From Methylocella tundrae (lineage in GTDB: Bacteria; Pseudomonadota; Alphaproteobacteria; Rhizobiales; Beijerinckiaceae): a stretch of DNA of 64,000 nucleotides. The number at the start of each line of letters is the position of its first letter. The first letter of the stretch is position 1. Positions 1 to 10,517 of this stretch are shown piece by piece. The stretch is from positions 124,001 to 188,000 of the forward strand of contig NZ_CABFMQ020000076.1 in NCBI RefSeq assembly GCF_901905185.1, read 5' to 3'. The position numbers were made by a program, and so were the translations under genes. The notes beneath the pieces are model-generated. The model was not told where the DNA came from. It made no database searches and saw only the letters and a list, made by a program, of their open reading frames with translations.

Positions 1-26
1 CCGCGGGCTCAAGAAAAAGGGATCCT

Positions 27-1028
27 ATGGCAGAAGCAGTGACAGCCTCCTTCGAAGCCGCCATGGAGCGCAGCGCCGAAACCGCGCTGGATCGCATCGC
101 GGCCGCGCGGGCTGCGATCGAAACGATCATTTTCGGCCAGACCCAGGTGGTGGAAGAAGCTCTGGTGACGCTTCTGTCGGGCGGCCACGGCCTCCTCGTC
201 GGCGTACCGGGCCTCGCCAAGACCAAGCTCGTCGAGACCCTTGGAATTGTGCTCGGCCTCAATGCGCGCCGCGTGCAATTCACGCCGGATCTCATGCCGG
301 CGGACATCCTTGGCTCCGAGGTCCTGGAAGAATCGAGCGACCGTCGGCGCAGCTTCCGTTTCGTGCAAGGTCCGATCTTCGCCCAATTGCTGATGGCCGA
401 CGAGATCAACCGCGCCAGTCCGCGCACCCAGTCGGCCCTGCTTCAGGCGATGCAGGAATATCACGTTTCGGTCGCGGGCGAGCGCCATGACCTGCCGCAG
501 CCTTTCCATGTTCTGGCGACACAAAATCCGCTCGAGCAGGAGGGCACATATCCGTTGCCGGAAGCTCAGCTCGACCGTTTCCTGATGCAGATCGACGTCG
601 GCTATCCAGACCGCGCTGCCGAAAGGCGCATTCTGGTCGAAACGACGGGCGCCCCCCAGGCCGAAGCCAGGCATGTGATCAACGCCGAGGAGCTGATGGG
701 CATTCAGCGGCTGGTGCGACGGCTGCCGATCGGCGACAGCGTCATCGAGGCGATCCTCGACGTCGTGCGCTCGGCGCGTCCGGGCGAAGGCGATCCGGCG
801 ATCACGCAGCATATCGCCTGGGGGCCGGGTCCACGCGCGGCGCAGGCGCTGATGCTGGCGACCCGGGCGCGCGCCTTGATTGGCGGCCGGCTCTCGCCCT
901 CGAACGACGATGTCGCGGCGCTCGCCGTGCCGATCCTGAAGCACCGCATGGCGCTGACATTTTCCGCCCGCGCCGAAGGCGAGACGATCACCGATCTCAT
1001 CGCCAAGCTCACGCAACGGCTGCGCTGA
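27..1028 (+). CDS. MoxR-family AAA+ ATPase
   Basis: A 333-aa MoxR-type AAA+ ATPase, probably a chaperone-like factor acting on the DUF58/VWA-like partners encoded next to it. The Walker A motif GVPGLAKT lies at about residues 59-66. The Walker B/sensor segment LLMADEINRASPRTQ starts near residue 121. Both are typical of the MRP/MoxR branch, and the length is usual. The ATG follows a purine-rich AAAAAGGGA. Only 2 bases separate it from the DUF58 gene, so the two are certainly co-transcribed. Little sequence precedes the gene here, so an upstream operon member cannot be excluded. The specific client protein is unknown. Confidence 0.95.
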   Translation: MAEAVTASFEAAMERSAETALDRIAAARAAIETIIFGQTQVVEEALVTLLSGGHGLLVGVPGLAKTKLVETLGIVLGLNARRVQFTPDLMPADILGSEVLEESSDRRRSFRFVQGPIFAQLLMADEINRASPRTQSALLQAMQEYHVSVAGERHDLPQPFHVLATQNPLEQEGTYPLPEAQLDRFLMQIDVGYPDRAAERRILVETTGAPQAEARHVINAEELMGIQRLVRRLPIGDSVIEAILDVVRSARPGEGDPAITQHIAWGPGPRAAQALMLATRARALIGGRLSPSNDDVAALAVPILKHRMALTFSARAEGETITDLIAKLTQRLR

Positions 1029-1030
1029 AC

Positions 1031-1978
1031 ATGGCGGAGGTCCGGCTCCTCGACCGCGATGAAGGCCGCCTCGCCGGCCGCCAGCAGGACGAGGCGCTGT
1101 CTCTGGCGCGCCGTTTTCCGAACCTTGTCGTCGCCGCGCGGGAGGTTGCCGCCAGCGTGCTCCACGGCGTTCACGGACGCCGCCGCGCCGGCGTTGGCGA
1201 ATCCTTCTGGCAGTTCCGGCCCTTCGACGCGGGGGAATCGAAAAATCGCATCGATTGGCGCCGGTCGGCGCGCGACGACAGGCTTTATGTGCGCGAAAGG
1301 GAATGGGAAGCGGCGCATACGGTCGTGGTCTGGATCGACCGCTCGGCCTCGATGCATTTCGTCTCGAAACTGGCGCTGCAGCCGAAAATCGATCGCGCGC
1401 TGGTGCTTGGCCTCGCGACGGCCGATTTATTGATCAGGGGCGGCGAGCGCGTCGGCCTTCTTGGCCTCGTCCGGCCCGTCGCGGCCCGCAATATCGTCGA
1501 GCGCTTCGCGGAAGCTTTGCTCAGCGAGATTTTACAGCGCGGGTCCGATCATGAGGCGGCGGAGCTGCCGGCCTCCGACAGCCTGCCGCGGAATTCGCAG
1601 GCCGTGCTGATCGGGGATTTTCTCAGCGATCCCGCCGCCATCGCCGCGACGATCGAAAAGATCGGCGCACGCGGCGCGCGCGGTCATCTCATCATGATCG
1701 CCGACCCCGTCGAGGAGACATTTCCGTTCTCCGGCCATACTGAATTCATCGATGTCGATTCCCCCGCGCGCCTGCGCGTCGGCGATGCCGAATCCTTGCG
1801 CGTCGATTATATCCGGCGTCTTGAAGCCCATCGCGAGGCGATCCGGACGGCGGCCCGGGCGCGCGGCTGGACCTTGCTGCTGCACCGGACCGACCGGCCT
1901 GCGTCCGAGGCCTTGCTGGCATTGAGGATGCATCTCGACGCCCATTTCCATAACGCCTCCGCGGGTCTGGCCCTTTGA
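1031..1978 (+). CDS. DUF58 domain protein (VWA-like)
   Basis: A 315-aa DUF58 protein. The family signature FDAGESKNRIDWRRSARDD lies at about residues 65-83. It is followed by a MIDAS-like DxSxS (D103-R-S-A-S107), so the fold is probably von Willebrand A-like and metal-binding. No signal peptide or membrane segment is visible, which suggests a cytoplasmic protein. It sits between moxR and the DUF4159 gene. Its stop codon overlaps the next start (TGATG), implying translational coupling. MoxR-DUF58 pairs are widespread and often linked to envelope or stress functions, but this protein's substrate is not known. Confidence 0.93.
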   Translation: MAEVRLLDRDEGRLAGRQQDEALSLARRFPNLVVAAREVAASVLHGVHGRRRAGVGESFWQFRPFDAGESKNRIDWRRSARDDRLYVREREWEAAHTVVVWIDRSASMHFVSKLALQPKIDRALVLGLATADLLIRGGERVGLLGLVRPVAARNIVERFAEALLSEILQRGSDHEAAELPASDSLPRNSQAVLIGDFLSDPAAIAATIEKIGARGARGHLIMIADPVEETFPFSGHTEFIDVDSPARLRVGDAESLRVDYIRRLEAHREAIRTAARARGWTLLLHRTDRPASEALLALRMHLDAHFHNASAGLAL

Positions 1979-4821
1979 TGTTTGGTATTCCGCTCGCTTT
2001 CACGGTTCCCCTGGCCCTCACCGCGCTGATCGGTCTGCCGCTCCTCTATTATGTCCTGCGCGTCACGCCGCCGCGCCCGCGCCAGGTGCCGTTTCCGCCG
2101 TTGCGGCTGTTTCTCGATCTGCTGCCGGCCAATCAGACGCCGCGGCGAACCCCCTTATGGCTTTTGATTCTGCGCCTCGCGATCGCCGCCTGCATCATTT
2201 TCGCGATGGCCGGCCCCGTGCTGAACCCTGCGCCGGTCGCCGCCGGGGCGGGGCCGCTGTTGCTCGTGCTGGATGACGGCTGGCCGGCGGCCCCGAGCTG
2301 GGATCGCCGGATCGAGGCGGCCGCGCAGCGCATCCAGGCGGCAGGGCAACGGTCAAGACCGGTCGCCATCGTCGCGACTTCGGACGGCCCGCGCGAAATT
2401 CTTGCCTTCGAGGCGAACAAGGCGCTCGAGCGGCTGCGCGCGATCAAGCCCGCGCCTTATGCGCCGGATCGTTTGCCGGCGCTCGGCGCGATTGAGGCTT
2501 TCATCGCCGCCCATGCCGAAAGCTCGGTCGTCTGGATCGCCGACGGCCTCGAGCGCGGCCATGCGGGCGATTTCGCTGCCGGCCTCGCGGGGGCGGCGAA
2601 ACACCTCTCCATCGTCACCGACCCCAATCCGGTCAGGGCGCTCTCGGGGCCGCAAAATCTGGCAGGAAGCCTCGAAGTGGGCGTGCTGCGGTCCGCCGTC
2701 GCGGGCGCCGAGCAAGGTGAGGTTCGCGCGCTCGACCTCAAGGGCCTCGCCATCGGCGCCGCCCCTTTCGATTTTGCCGGAAAGACCGCGACCACCGCCC
2801 GGTTCGACCTGCCGGTCGAATTGCGCAACGACATCGTGCGGCTCGAAATCGCCGGCGAGCATTCGGCGGGAGCGGTTTCGCTGCTCGATGAACGCTGGCG
2901 CCGGCGCAGCGTCGGCATCGTCAGCGGGGAGGCCGCCGACGTGTCGCAGCCCTTGCTCGCGCCGAATTATTATCTGAAGAAGGCGCTCTCCCCCTTCGCA
3001 GACGTGCGCGAGGCGCGGCCCGGCGTCGGCGATCCGATCCATGCCTTGCTCGAGGAGCATGTCGCCGTCATGGTCCTCGCCGATATCGGCGCCGTCCCGG
3101 GGCCGACGCATGACGAACTGCGGCATTTTATCGAGGATGGAGGCATCCTTGTCCGCTTCGCCGGCACCCGGCTCGCCAACGCTTCCGACGATCTCGTTCC
3201 CGTGCGGCTGCGCCGGGGCGGGCGCGTGCTCGGCGGGTCGATGTCATGGGACACGCCGAAAAAGCTCGCGCCATTCGAGCGTTCAAGTCCTTTCTTTGGT
3301 TTGAACGTTCCAGATGAAGTGACTGTCACGCGCCAGGTGCTCGCTGAGCCCGATCCTGGCCTGCCAGCCAAGACGCTGGCGCAGCTCTCGGACGGCACGC
3401 CGCTCGTAACGGCGATGCGCATGGGCAAAGGAATGACGATTCTCTTTCATGTGACGGCCGACACTACATGGTCGAACCTGCCGCTGTCGGGCCTTTTCGT
3501 CGATATGCTGCGCAAGATCGTCGATCTGTCTGGAGAAACAGGTCAAGGCGCGGCCACGGGGGTGGAAGTCGAAAAAGCGCAAACGGACGCGGCCAAAGCG
3601 GGGGACAAGGACGCGCTCGCCGCCAGCGCGGATCAGCCGCGCACCGTTGCGCCGACGCGAACGCTTGACGGCTATGGCGTCCTTGGCGTCCCGCCCGCCA
3701 GCGCAAAACCCATCCCGATCGGCTTTGCGGGCGCGGCGGACGCGGAGCATCTGCCTGGATTTTACGGCCCGCAAAATGCGCCTCTCGCCGTCAACACGCT
3801 GCTCGCCGGGGAAACCTTGTCGGCGCTGGATTTTGGCCGCCTTGGCCTCGCGCCCAATTTTCTGCGCGGCGCCGAGCCGGTCGATCTCAGGCCCTTCCTG
3901 ATCGCCGCGGCGTTCCTTCTGTTCTGTCTCGACGCGCTGGCCTCGCTCTGGCTATCGGGGGCGCTGCGTCCCTCGCGCCGGGCCGTCGCGGGCCTTGCGG
4001 CGTTTCTCATCGCCTGCGGATGTGTCGCGGGGCCGATGCGGGCGCAGGCCGAACCTTCGAGCCCGGCCATTTCGCAGCGCGACATCAATTCGGCGCTAAC
4101 GACCCGTCTCGCCTATGTCGTCAGCGGCGACGCTAAGGTCGATGAGGCGAGCCGGCAGGGCCTCCTCAGCCTGTCGCGGGTGCTGGCGCGGCGGACGTCC
4201 CTCACGCCGGGTGAGCCGGTTGGGGTCGATCCTGCGCGCGACGAACTCAGCTTCTATCCGTTGCTCTATTGGCCGATCGTCGCCGGGCGCCCGCGGCCAT
4301 CGCAGGAGGCCATCGCCAAGATCAGCGCCTTCATGAGACTTGGCGGCACCATTATTTTCGACACCCGTGATGCCCTGACGGCGCGTCCGGACGGGCCGCC
4401 GACCCCTGAGGCGCAATGGCTGCGGCAATTGCTTGATGGCGTCGACGTGCCCGAACTCGCCCCCGTGCCGGCGGACCACGTCGTCACCAAAACTTTTTAT
4501 CTGCTCGACGGCTTCGTTGGCCGCTACGTCAATGGGGTCACCTGGATCGAAGCCCTGCCGCCGGCTCCAGCCGATGGGAGCGCGCGACCGGCGCGGTCCG
4601 GCGATGGCGTCTCGCCGGTGATCATCACCTCGAACGACCTTGCCGGAGGATGGGCGAGCGACCCCGATGGCGAGAGCCTTTATGCGTTGACCCCCGGCGG
4701 AGCACGCCAGCATGAACTCGCCTTGCGCGGCGGGGTCAACCTCGTGATGTACACGCTGACAGGCAACTATAAGGCCGATCAGGTGCATGTGCGCGACCTG
4801 CTCGAGCGTCTCGCGCATTAA
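1978..4821 (+). CDS. Large membrane protein, BatA-type N-terminus and DUF4159
   Basis: A 947-aa protein encoded third in the moxR-DUF58 operon. The N-terminus has two hydrophobic segments (about residues 5-25 and 62-80) flanking a PPLRLFLDLLP-type stretch, as in aerotolerance BatA-like proteins. The middle is a long, presumably extracytoplasmic region containing VWA-like and glutamine-amidotransferase-like folds. Two more hydrophobic segments (about 640-690) precede a C-terminal DUF4159 domain beginning around LTTRLAYVVSGD. The ATG at 1978 overlaps the upstream stop codon; a TTG one codon earlier is possible. It probably forms an inner-membrane complex with the two upstream products. The function is uncharacterised. 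Confidence 0.88.
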   Translation: MFGIPLAFTVPLALTALIGLPLLYYVLRVTPPRPRQVPFPPLRLFLDLLPANQTPRRTPLWLLILRLAIAACIIFAMAGPVLNPAPVAAGAGPLLLVLDDGWPAAPSWDRRIEAAAQRIQAAGQRSRPVAIVATSDGPREILAFEANKALERLRAIKPAPYAPDRLPALGAIEAFIAAHAESSVVWIADGLERGHAGDFAAGLAGAAKHLSIVTDPNPVRALSGPQNLAGSLEVGVLRSAVAGAEQGEVRALDLKGLAIGAAPFDFAGKTATTARFDLPVELRNDIVRLEIAGEHSAGAVSLLDERWRRRSVGIVSGEAADVSQPLLAPNYYLKKALSPFADVREARPGVGDPIHALLEEHVAVMVLADIGAVPGPTHDELRHFIEDGGILVRFAGTRLANASDDLVPVRLRRGGRVLGGSMSWDTPKKLAPFERSSPFFGLNVPDEVTVTRQVLAEPDPGLPAKTLAQLSDGTPLVTAMRMGKGMTILFHVTADTTWSNLPLSGLFVDMLRKIVDLSGETGQGAATGVEVEKAQTDAAKAGDKDALAASADQPRTVAPTRTLDGYGVLGVPPASAKPIPIGFAGAADAEHLPGFYGPQNAPLAVNTLLAGETLSALDFGRLGLAPNFLRGAEPVDLRPFLIAAAFLLFCLDALASLWLSGALRPSRRAVAGLAAFLIACGCVAGPMRAQAEPSSPAISQRDINSALTTRLAYVVSGDAKVDEASRQGLLSLSRVLARRTSLTPGEPVGVDPARDELSFYPLLYWPIVAGRPRPSQEAIAKISAFMRLGGTIIFDTRDALTARPDGPPTPEAQWLRQLLDGVDVPELAPVPADHVVTKTFYLLDGFVGRYVNGVTWIEALPPAPADGSARPARSGDGVSPVIITSNDLAGGWASDPDGESLYALTPGGARQHELALRGGVNLVMYTLTGNYKADQVHVRDLLERLAH

Positions 4822-4894
4822 GCGGGCGACACCTTTCTCTCGACGCGGACGATCAGCGCCGCGCAACTTTCTCGCTTTAAGCCTTTGTTTTACC

Positions 4895-4938
4895 GCATGA
4901 TGTGGGCCCGAAAACTCTGCAACTTTTCGGCATCATGC
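4895..4938. repeat. REP-like imperfect palindrome
   Basis: Nested inverted repeats: GCATGAT (4895-4901) pairs with ATCATGC (4932-4938), and inside it CCGAAAA (4908-4914) pairs with TTTTCGG (4924-4930). A related half-site, GATCATGCGTCGAAAC, occurs at about 37932-37947. The sequence resembles short palindromic elements dispersed between genes in many Rhizobiales genomes. That link is recall rather than a search. Confidence 0.55.
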
Positions 4939-5230
4939 TCTAGAAGGAACGTGAACGCCGCGCGGGCAAGAGCGTGACGCCAGGAGCCGCAGAGTTCCTG
5001 GATCAAATCATGTGACGAAACAAAAAGTGAGGAGCGTGATCACCTTCGCGAATGAATCGGGCTTCGGCGACGCCCGCGACAATTGGCAGCGGCAGGCCCG
5101 GATTATGATGGCTCCGGCGCCTGATATACCGGCCATCCAAGCCTATCCGGCGCTCCCGACACGTCTGGAAGGCCGAACCTTTAGCTCTAGCCTGAACTGG
5201 CCGTTCAGCTTGGCTTGGCGTTACGGGCGA

Positions 5231-5245
5231 TTAACTTTCTGTTAA
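5231..5245 (+). promoter_or_regulatory. Candidate CtrA box upstream of pal
   Basis: The sequence TTAA CTTTCTG TTAA is a perfect match to the alphaproteobacterial CtrA full-site consensus TTAA-N7-TTAA and continues with C as in the extended form. It lies 126 bp upstream of the pal ATG, a position compatible with promoter control. Binding is inferred from the motif alone. Confidence 0.55.
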
Positions 5246-5371
5246 CCATTGGGCTTGATTACTCAAATGCAACAGGGTCTGATAAGCTCGGATCAAGGTT
5301 GACGGAACCTTCTTTTAACGGTCGGGGCTTTACGAAAGGGCTATCGTGCGATCACACAAGGAGTTTTGGGG

Positions 5372-5884
5372 ATGAGCTTTCTCGAACGGAGGCGCGAGTT
5401 GAAAATCGCCGCCGTGCTGGGCGCCGCCCTGGCGATCGCGGCCTGCGCCAAAAACCCCGCTGAGGATCCAAACGCCCTCGCCGGCCTCAATGGGAGCGCA
5501 AGAGGGGCGGCGACGCCCGGCAGTCCGCAGGATTTCGCGGTCAATGTTGGCGACCGGGTCTTCTTCGATAGCGACTCCAGCGAATTGAGCCCGACGGCGC
5601 AGGCGACGCTCGACAAGCAGGCGCGCTGGCTGCAGCAATATGCGAGATATAATTTCACCGTCGAGGGCCACGCCGACGAGCGCGGCACGCGCGAATATAA
5701 TTTCGCGCTCGGCGCACGCCGGGCCGAGGCCGCCAAGGCCTATCTGGTTGCGCGCGGCATTCCGGCGTCCCGCATCCATACGATCAGCTATGGCAAGGAA
5801 CGCCCGGTGGCCGTCTGCAACGATATTTCCTGCTGGTCGCAGAACCGCCGCGCGGTCACCGTGCTTGCGGGCTCGCAGTCCTGA
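5372..5884 (+). CDS. pal: Peptidoglycan-associated lipoprotein Pal
   Basis: A 170-aa outer-membrane lipoprotein of the Tol-Pal system, which tethers the outer membrane to peptidoglycan and constricts it at division. The lipobox is I-A-A-C with the lipidated Cys at about residue 25. An OmpA-like domain follows, with the peptidoglycan-binding core VEGHADERGTREYNFALG and the usual ALGARRAEA helix. The ATG at 5372 is preceded by AAGGAG at 5358-5363 with 8-nt spacing, so it is preferred over the TTG two codons upstream. tolQRAB are not adjacent, and cpoB, tilS and ftsH, the usual downstream partners, lie beyond on the opposite strand. A CtrA-like box lies upstream. Confidence 0.97.
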   Translation: MSFLERRRELKIAAVLGAALAIAACAKNPAEDPNALAGLNGSARGAATPGSPQDFAVNVGDRVFFDSDSSELSPTAQATLDKQARWLQQYARYNFTVEGHADERGTREYNFALGARRAEAAKAYLVARGIPASRIHTISYGKERPVAVCNDISCWSQNRRAVTVLAGSQS

Positions 5885-5907
5885 CGTTGCGAAGGCAACG
5901 CCATTTC

Positions 5908-5928
5908 GCCGGAGCGGCCATCTCCGGC
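5908..5928 (+). terminator. Possible pal terminator hairpin
   Basis: A perfect 7-bp stem, GCCGGAG/CTCCGGC, with a 7-nt loop lies 24 bp after the pal stop codon. Only a weak, interrupted pyrimidine stretch follows it, so it may be a Rho-assisted or mRNA-stabilising hairpin. Confidence 0.35.
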
Positions 5929-6086
5929 TCATCCTCGACACGGCGTATTGACTCGCAGCCGCTATAGCGGGTTTTCGCGCAAGCCGATCAGGGCGCTTTA
6001 GACCCCTGATTGGCGGGCGTCATGGAATCTGTCGAATTGCGTCAGGGGCCTGGCGCTCTGAAAGCGGTGGTTGCGCCGAGTTTGAG

Positions 6087-7193
6087 CTATCTCGCGCGCA
6101 CCGCCTTCGCCGTATAGAGCGCCGGCCAATCATTCGAAGAAACGCCGCGGCATTCATTCATTTGCCTAAAGCGGATCAGCTGGAAAGCCGCGCCATCCCA
6201 GGCCCATTCGCTGATCTCGCCGCAATCTCCAACTCCTCTCCCTTTATCCTCCGCGCCAAGCGTCAGGCCGTCCTCCAGAAGATAGGGACTGACCAGTTCT
6301 GCCGGATCGGCATCGGACTTCCCGGGTATTTTGAAGGCGGCAAGCGTCGCTCGTCCCGCCTCCACAATCCAAAATCGATAGCGGAAATTATACGCCGCGG
6401 CCTGCTCGCAGACGCCCCAAAGGGTCTGATCGGGGGACAGGCGGACCACGATCGGGTCATAATCCCTGCAGCTCTCATCTTTCGACAGGTGAATCCCAGC
6501 GGGGCGCTTTGGCGCCGTTTTGATCTCGCTCATCGTGATCGCCGCTATGGTTGGAGGCGCCGGCGTGGCGGGAACGGATGAAGCGGGCGCACTGCCGCGC
6601 TGAACCAAAGCCGTTACCGTGCCGAGCCGGTTCTGCTGCGCGTCCATATAGAGCAGCGCAGCGGCGGAGCCAGCGAGCGATATGATTGCTGGATCGCCAG
6701 TGCTCGCTCCGTCGATCAATTGAACCGTGAGCGTCTTGGCCGGCCGCAGGGCCTCGAGGAAGGCGCGGGCGCCATCCCCCGTCAAAGTGGCCGTTACGAA
6801 ATCGCCGTCCTGACGAGCAGGAAGCGGTTTGGAGGGGAGGCCGGGTCCAGTCATGCCGTCGAGCAGCACCTTCAACTGCGGCGCTTTCGCTGGGTTTTCG
6901 GCATCGACAGTGAAGGCGACGACCGGTTGATCGTCGCCGGCGCCCGTACGGCTGACCTTGACATAGGCGCCCGCGTTTTGATCGGGGAGCAGCCCGAGCG
7001 CAGTGCATGTTCTGAGATTGTCGCAGCCGATTGTCCAGTCCTTGAATTGCTTGAGAGGCTGCGCCTGGGCCGCGGGATTGCTTTTGATGGCCGGTCCATC
7101 AGGGGATTTGCTCTGCGCCGCGGCGGAGCCGGCGGCGGCGATGGAGAGACCGAGCATGCCGAAGAAAGAATACAGCGATAGGGAATGCTTCAT
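6087..7193 (-). CDS. DUF1176 periplasmic protein
   Basis: A 368-aa secreted protein with a Sec signal peptide ending around SAAAQ (residues 1-27). The mature N-terminus FKDWTIGCDNLRTCTA, with two conserved cysteines, and the C-terminal part with GDCGEISEWAWDG are characteristic of DUF1176 proteins. These are distantly reminiscent of IalB-type invasion-associated proteins. GGAGG lies 4-5 nt before the ATG. The gene follows ftsH on the same strand but is separated from it by a strong terminator, so it has its own promoter. The biochemical role is unknown. Confidence 0.85.
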   Translation of the reverse strand: MKHSLSLYSFFGMLGLSIAAAGSAAAQSKSPDGPAIKSNPAAQAQPLKQFKDWTIGCDNLRTCTALGLLPDQNAGAYVKVSRTGAGDDQPVVAFTVDAENPAKAPQLKVLLDGMTGPGLPSKPLPARQDGDFVTATLTGDGARAFLEALRPAKTLTVQLIDGASTGDPAIISLAGSAAALLYMDAQQNRLGTVTALVQRGSAPASSVPATPAPPTIAAITMSEIKTAPKRPAGIHLSKDESCRDYDPIVVRLSPDQTLWGVCEQAAAYNFRYRFWIVEAGRATLAAFKIPGKSDADPAELVSPYLLEDGLTLGAEDKGRGVGDCGEISEWAWDGAAFQLIRFRQMNECRGVSSNDWPALYTAKAVRAR

Positions 7194-7263
7194 TTAACCT
7201 CCGCCGGCGCCGGAAACGCCCCCTGCTTTGGCATCCTCACCGCTTTTCGTTCGGCTTGACGCA

Positions 7264-7296
7264 ATAAAAAGGGCCGCCTCACATGCGAAGCAGCCC
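7264..7296 (-). terminator. Intrinsic terminator of the cpoB-tilS-ftsH operon
   Basis: Read on the minus strand, GGGCTGC and GCGGCCC (7271-7296) form an imperfect stem around a CATGTG-type loop, followed at once by TTTTTATT. It lies 27 bp beyond the ftsH stop codon and before the DUF1176 start. Confidence 0.8.
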
Positions 7297-7322
7297 TGTC
7301 ATTCTTAAAATCTCCCGCCGGC

Positions 7323-9251
<1,929 letters not shown>

Positions 9252-9404
9252 CTCAACGTCCTGCTACGGGCCATTCAAACCGGATGGTCGATCGCCCGTC
9301 GAAAGAAAAACTCACTGTGAGTCCGGCGATTAGAACGATAATGTAGGCGTCAGAGGCGCCATTGCCAAGGGGAACGCTTGCGCCAAGGCAAATACCGCGC
9401 CGCA

Positions 9405-10517
9405 TCATGCCATCGGCGGCTCTTTTTTTGGCGCGCCACGTCCCCGCCGGCGCGGATTTTCGGTCTGGAGAACCAGAGCGCCATCCCGGCCAAGCTTGAG
9501 CGCCACACCGGCAAGCGTCGCCGCAAAGGGCTGGTTTTTGCGCAGCGCGCCCTGCACGGCCGCGGTCAGCGCTTCCAGCCGGTCGAGCCGGAGCGGCCGG
9601 CCCTGACCGCCGAGCACGGTAATCTGCGCTGCCAGAACGCGCATAAAAATTTCCTCTGGCTCATTGGCGAGGGCGGTGAAATCGGCCGAGAAGCCGCCCG
9701 ACTCGCGGCGGGCGTCGAGGGCGGCGGCTGCGGCTTCCGCCCGAGCCGCCAGCGCAGCCTCGGCGCGCGCGGCGCGGCGCCCGAGCCGTAGAAGCGCGTG
9801 GCGGCTCAAGCCTTCTTCGGCCAGGATCGCGCCAAGCGCACGCAGCCGCGTGCGGGCGTAGGCGGGATTGCGATTTGAGGGATCGGCGAAAAACGGGTGC
9901 GCTTTCGCCTCGCAGAATGCGATCAGCTCCGCCTTGGGGAGCTCCAGCAACGGGCGCGAGAGCATCAGTCCCTGCCGCCGCGCGGAGGCGGCCATCCCGG
10001 AAAGGCCGCCGAGCCCGCTTCCGCGCAGCAGGCGAAACAGGATCGTCTCAGCCTGATCGTCGGCATGATGCGCGGTTGCGACGATATCGGCCCCAATGCG
10101 GGCCGCATGGCTGAAGAGAAGCGCGTAGCGGGCCTCGCGCGCCAGCTCCTGGATTTTCGACCTTGGCTTGGCGCCGCTCCAGACGAGAACGTCATGCGTC
10201 AGGCCCAGTCGCGCAGTCCAGACCGCCACGGCTTCCGCCTCTCTGCGGGAATCCTCGCGCAAGCCATGATCGACGGTGGCGACGTGAAGGGACGGCGCGC
10301 CGGGCCTGCGCCGCGCCCATTCGGCCGCGAGCAGCATCAAAGCAACCGAGTCAGGGCCGCCCGACACGGCGAGCAGAATTCTTTGTGCGTTTTCCCATGC
10401 TTGAAACAGCCGCGCGACCGCCTCCGGCGAAAACGCCTGGATGCTGGCTGCGCGTCTTTGCGCGCGCGGCGGCGGTTCGCCGCCTTTGCCCGAACGCGCG
10501 CTGTCAACATTCAACAT
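9405..10517 (-). CDS. tilS: tRNA(Ile)-lysidine synthetase TilS
   Basis: A 370-aa enzyme that converts C34 of tRNA-Ile(CAU) to lysidine using ATP and lysine, so that AUA is read as isoleucine. The N-type ATP pyrophosphatase P-loop SGGPDS lies at residues 52-57. The ATVDHGLR and HHADDQAET motifs follow. The ATG overlaps the end of cpoB by 7 bases (ATGTTGA), indicating translational coupling. The C-terminal part is short compared with enterobacterial enzymes, as is usual in this class. It is essential in most bacteria. Confidence 0.95.
   Translation of the reverse strand: MLNVDSARSGKGGEPPPRAQRRAASIQAFSPEAVARLFQAWENAQRILLAVSGGPDSVALMLLAAEWARRRPGAPSLHVATVDHGLREDSRREAEAVAVWTARLGLTHDVLVWSGAKPRSKIQELAREARYALLFSHAARIGADIVATAHHADDQAETILFRLLRGSGLGGLSGMAASARRQGLMLSRPLLELPKAELIAFCEAKAHPFFADPSNRNPAYARTRLRALGAILAEEGLSRHALLRLGRRAARAEAALAARAEAAAAALDARRESGGFSADFTALANEPEEIFMRVLAAQITVLGGQGRPLRLDRLEALTAAVQGALRKNQPFAATLAGVALKLGRDGALVLQTENPRRRGRGAPKKEPPMA

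Larger units (their letters stand above)
4822..5371. other. Intergenic region upstream of pal
   Basis: This 550-bp gap follows the moxR operon and precedes pal. It holds a dispersed-repeat-like palindrome at 4895-4938, a candidate CtrA box at 5231-5245 and the pal ribosome binding site. A 77-codon GTG-started frame at 5012-5245 has no recognisable motif and was not called. No terminator with a T-tract is evident after the DUF4159 gene. Confidence 0.6.

Noticed and set aside
5012..5245. 77-codon GTG-started frame before pal
   Set aside because: No motif, signal peptide or convincing ribosome site, and its end overlaps the CtrA-like box.
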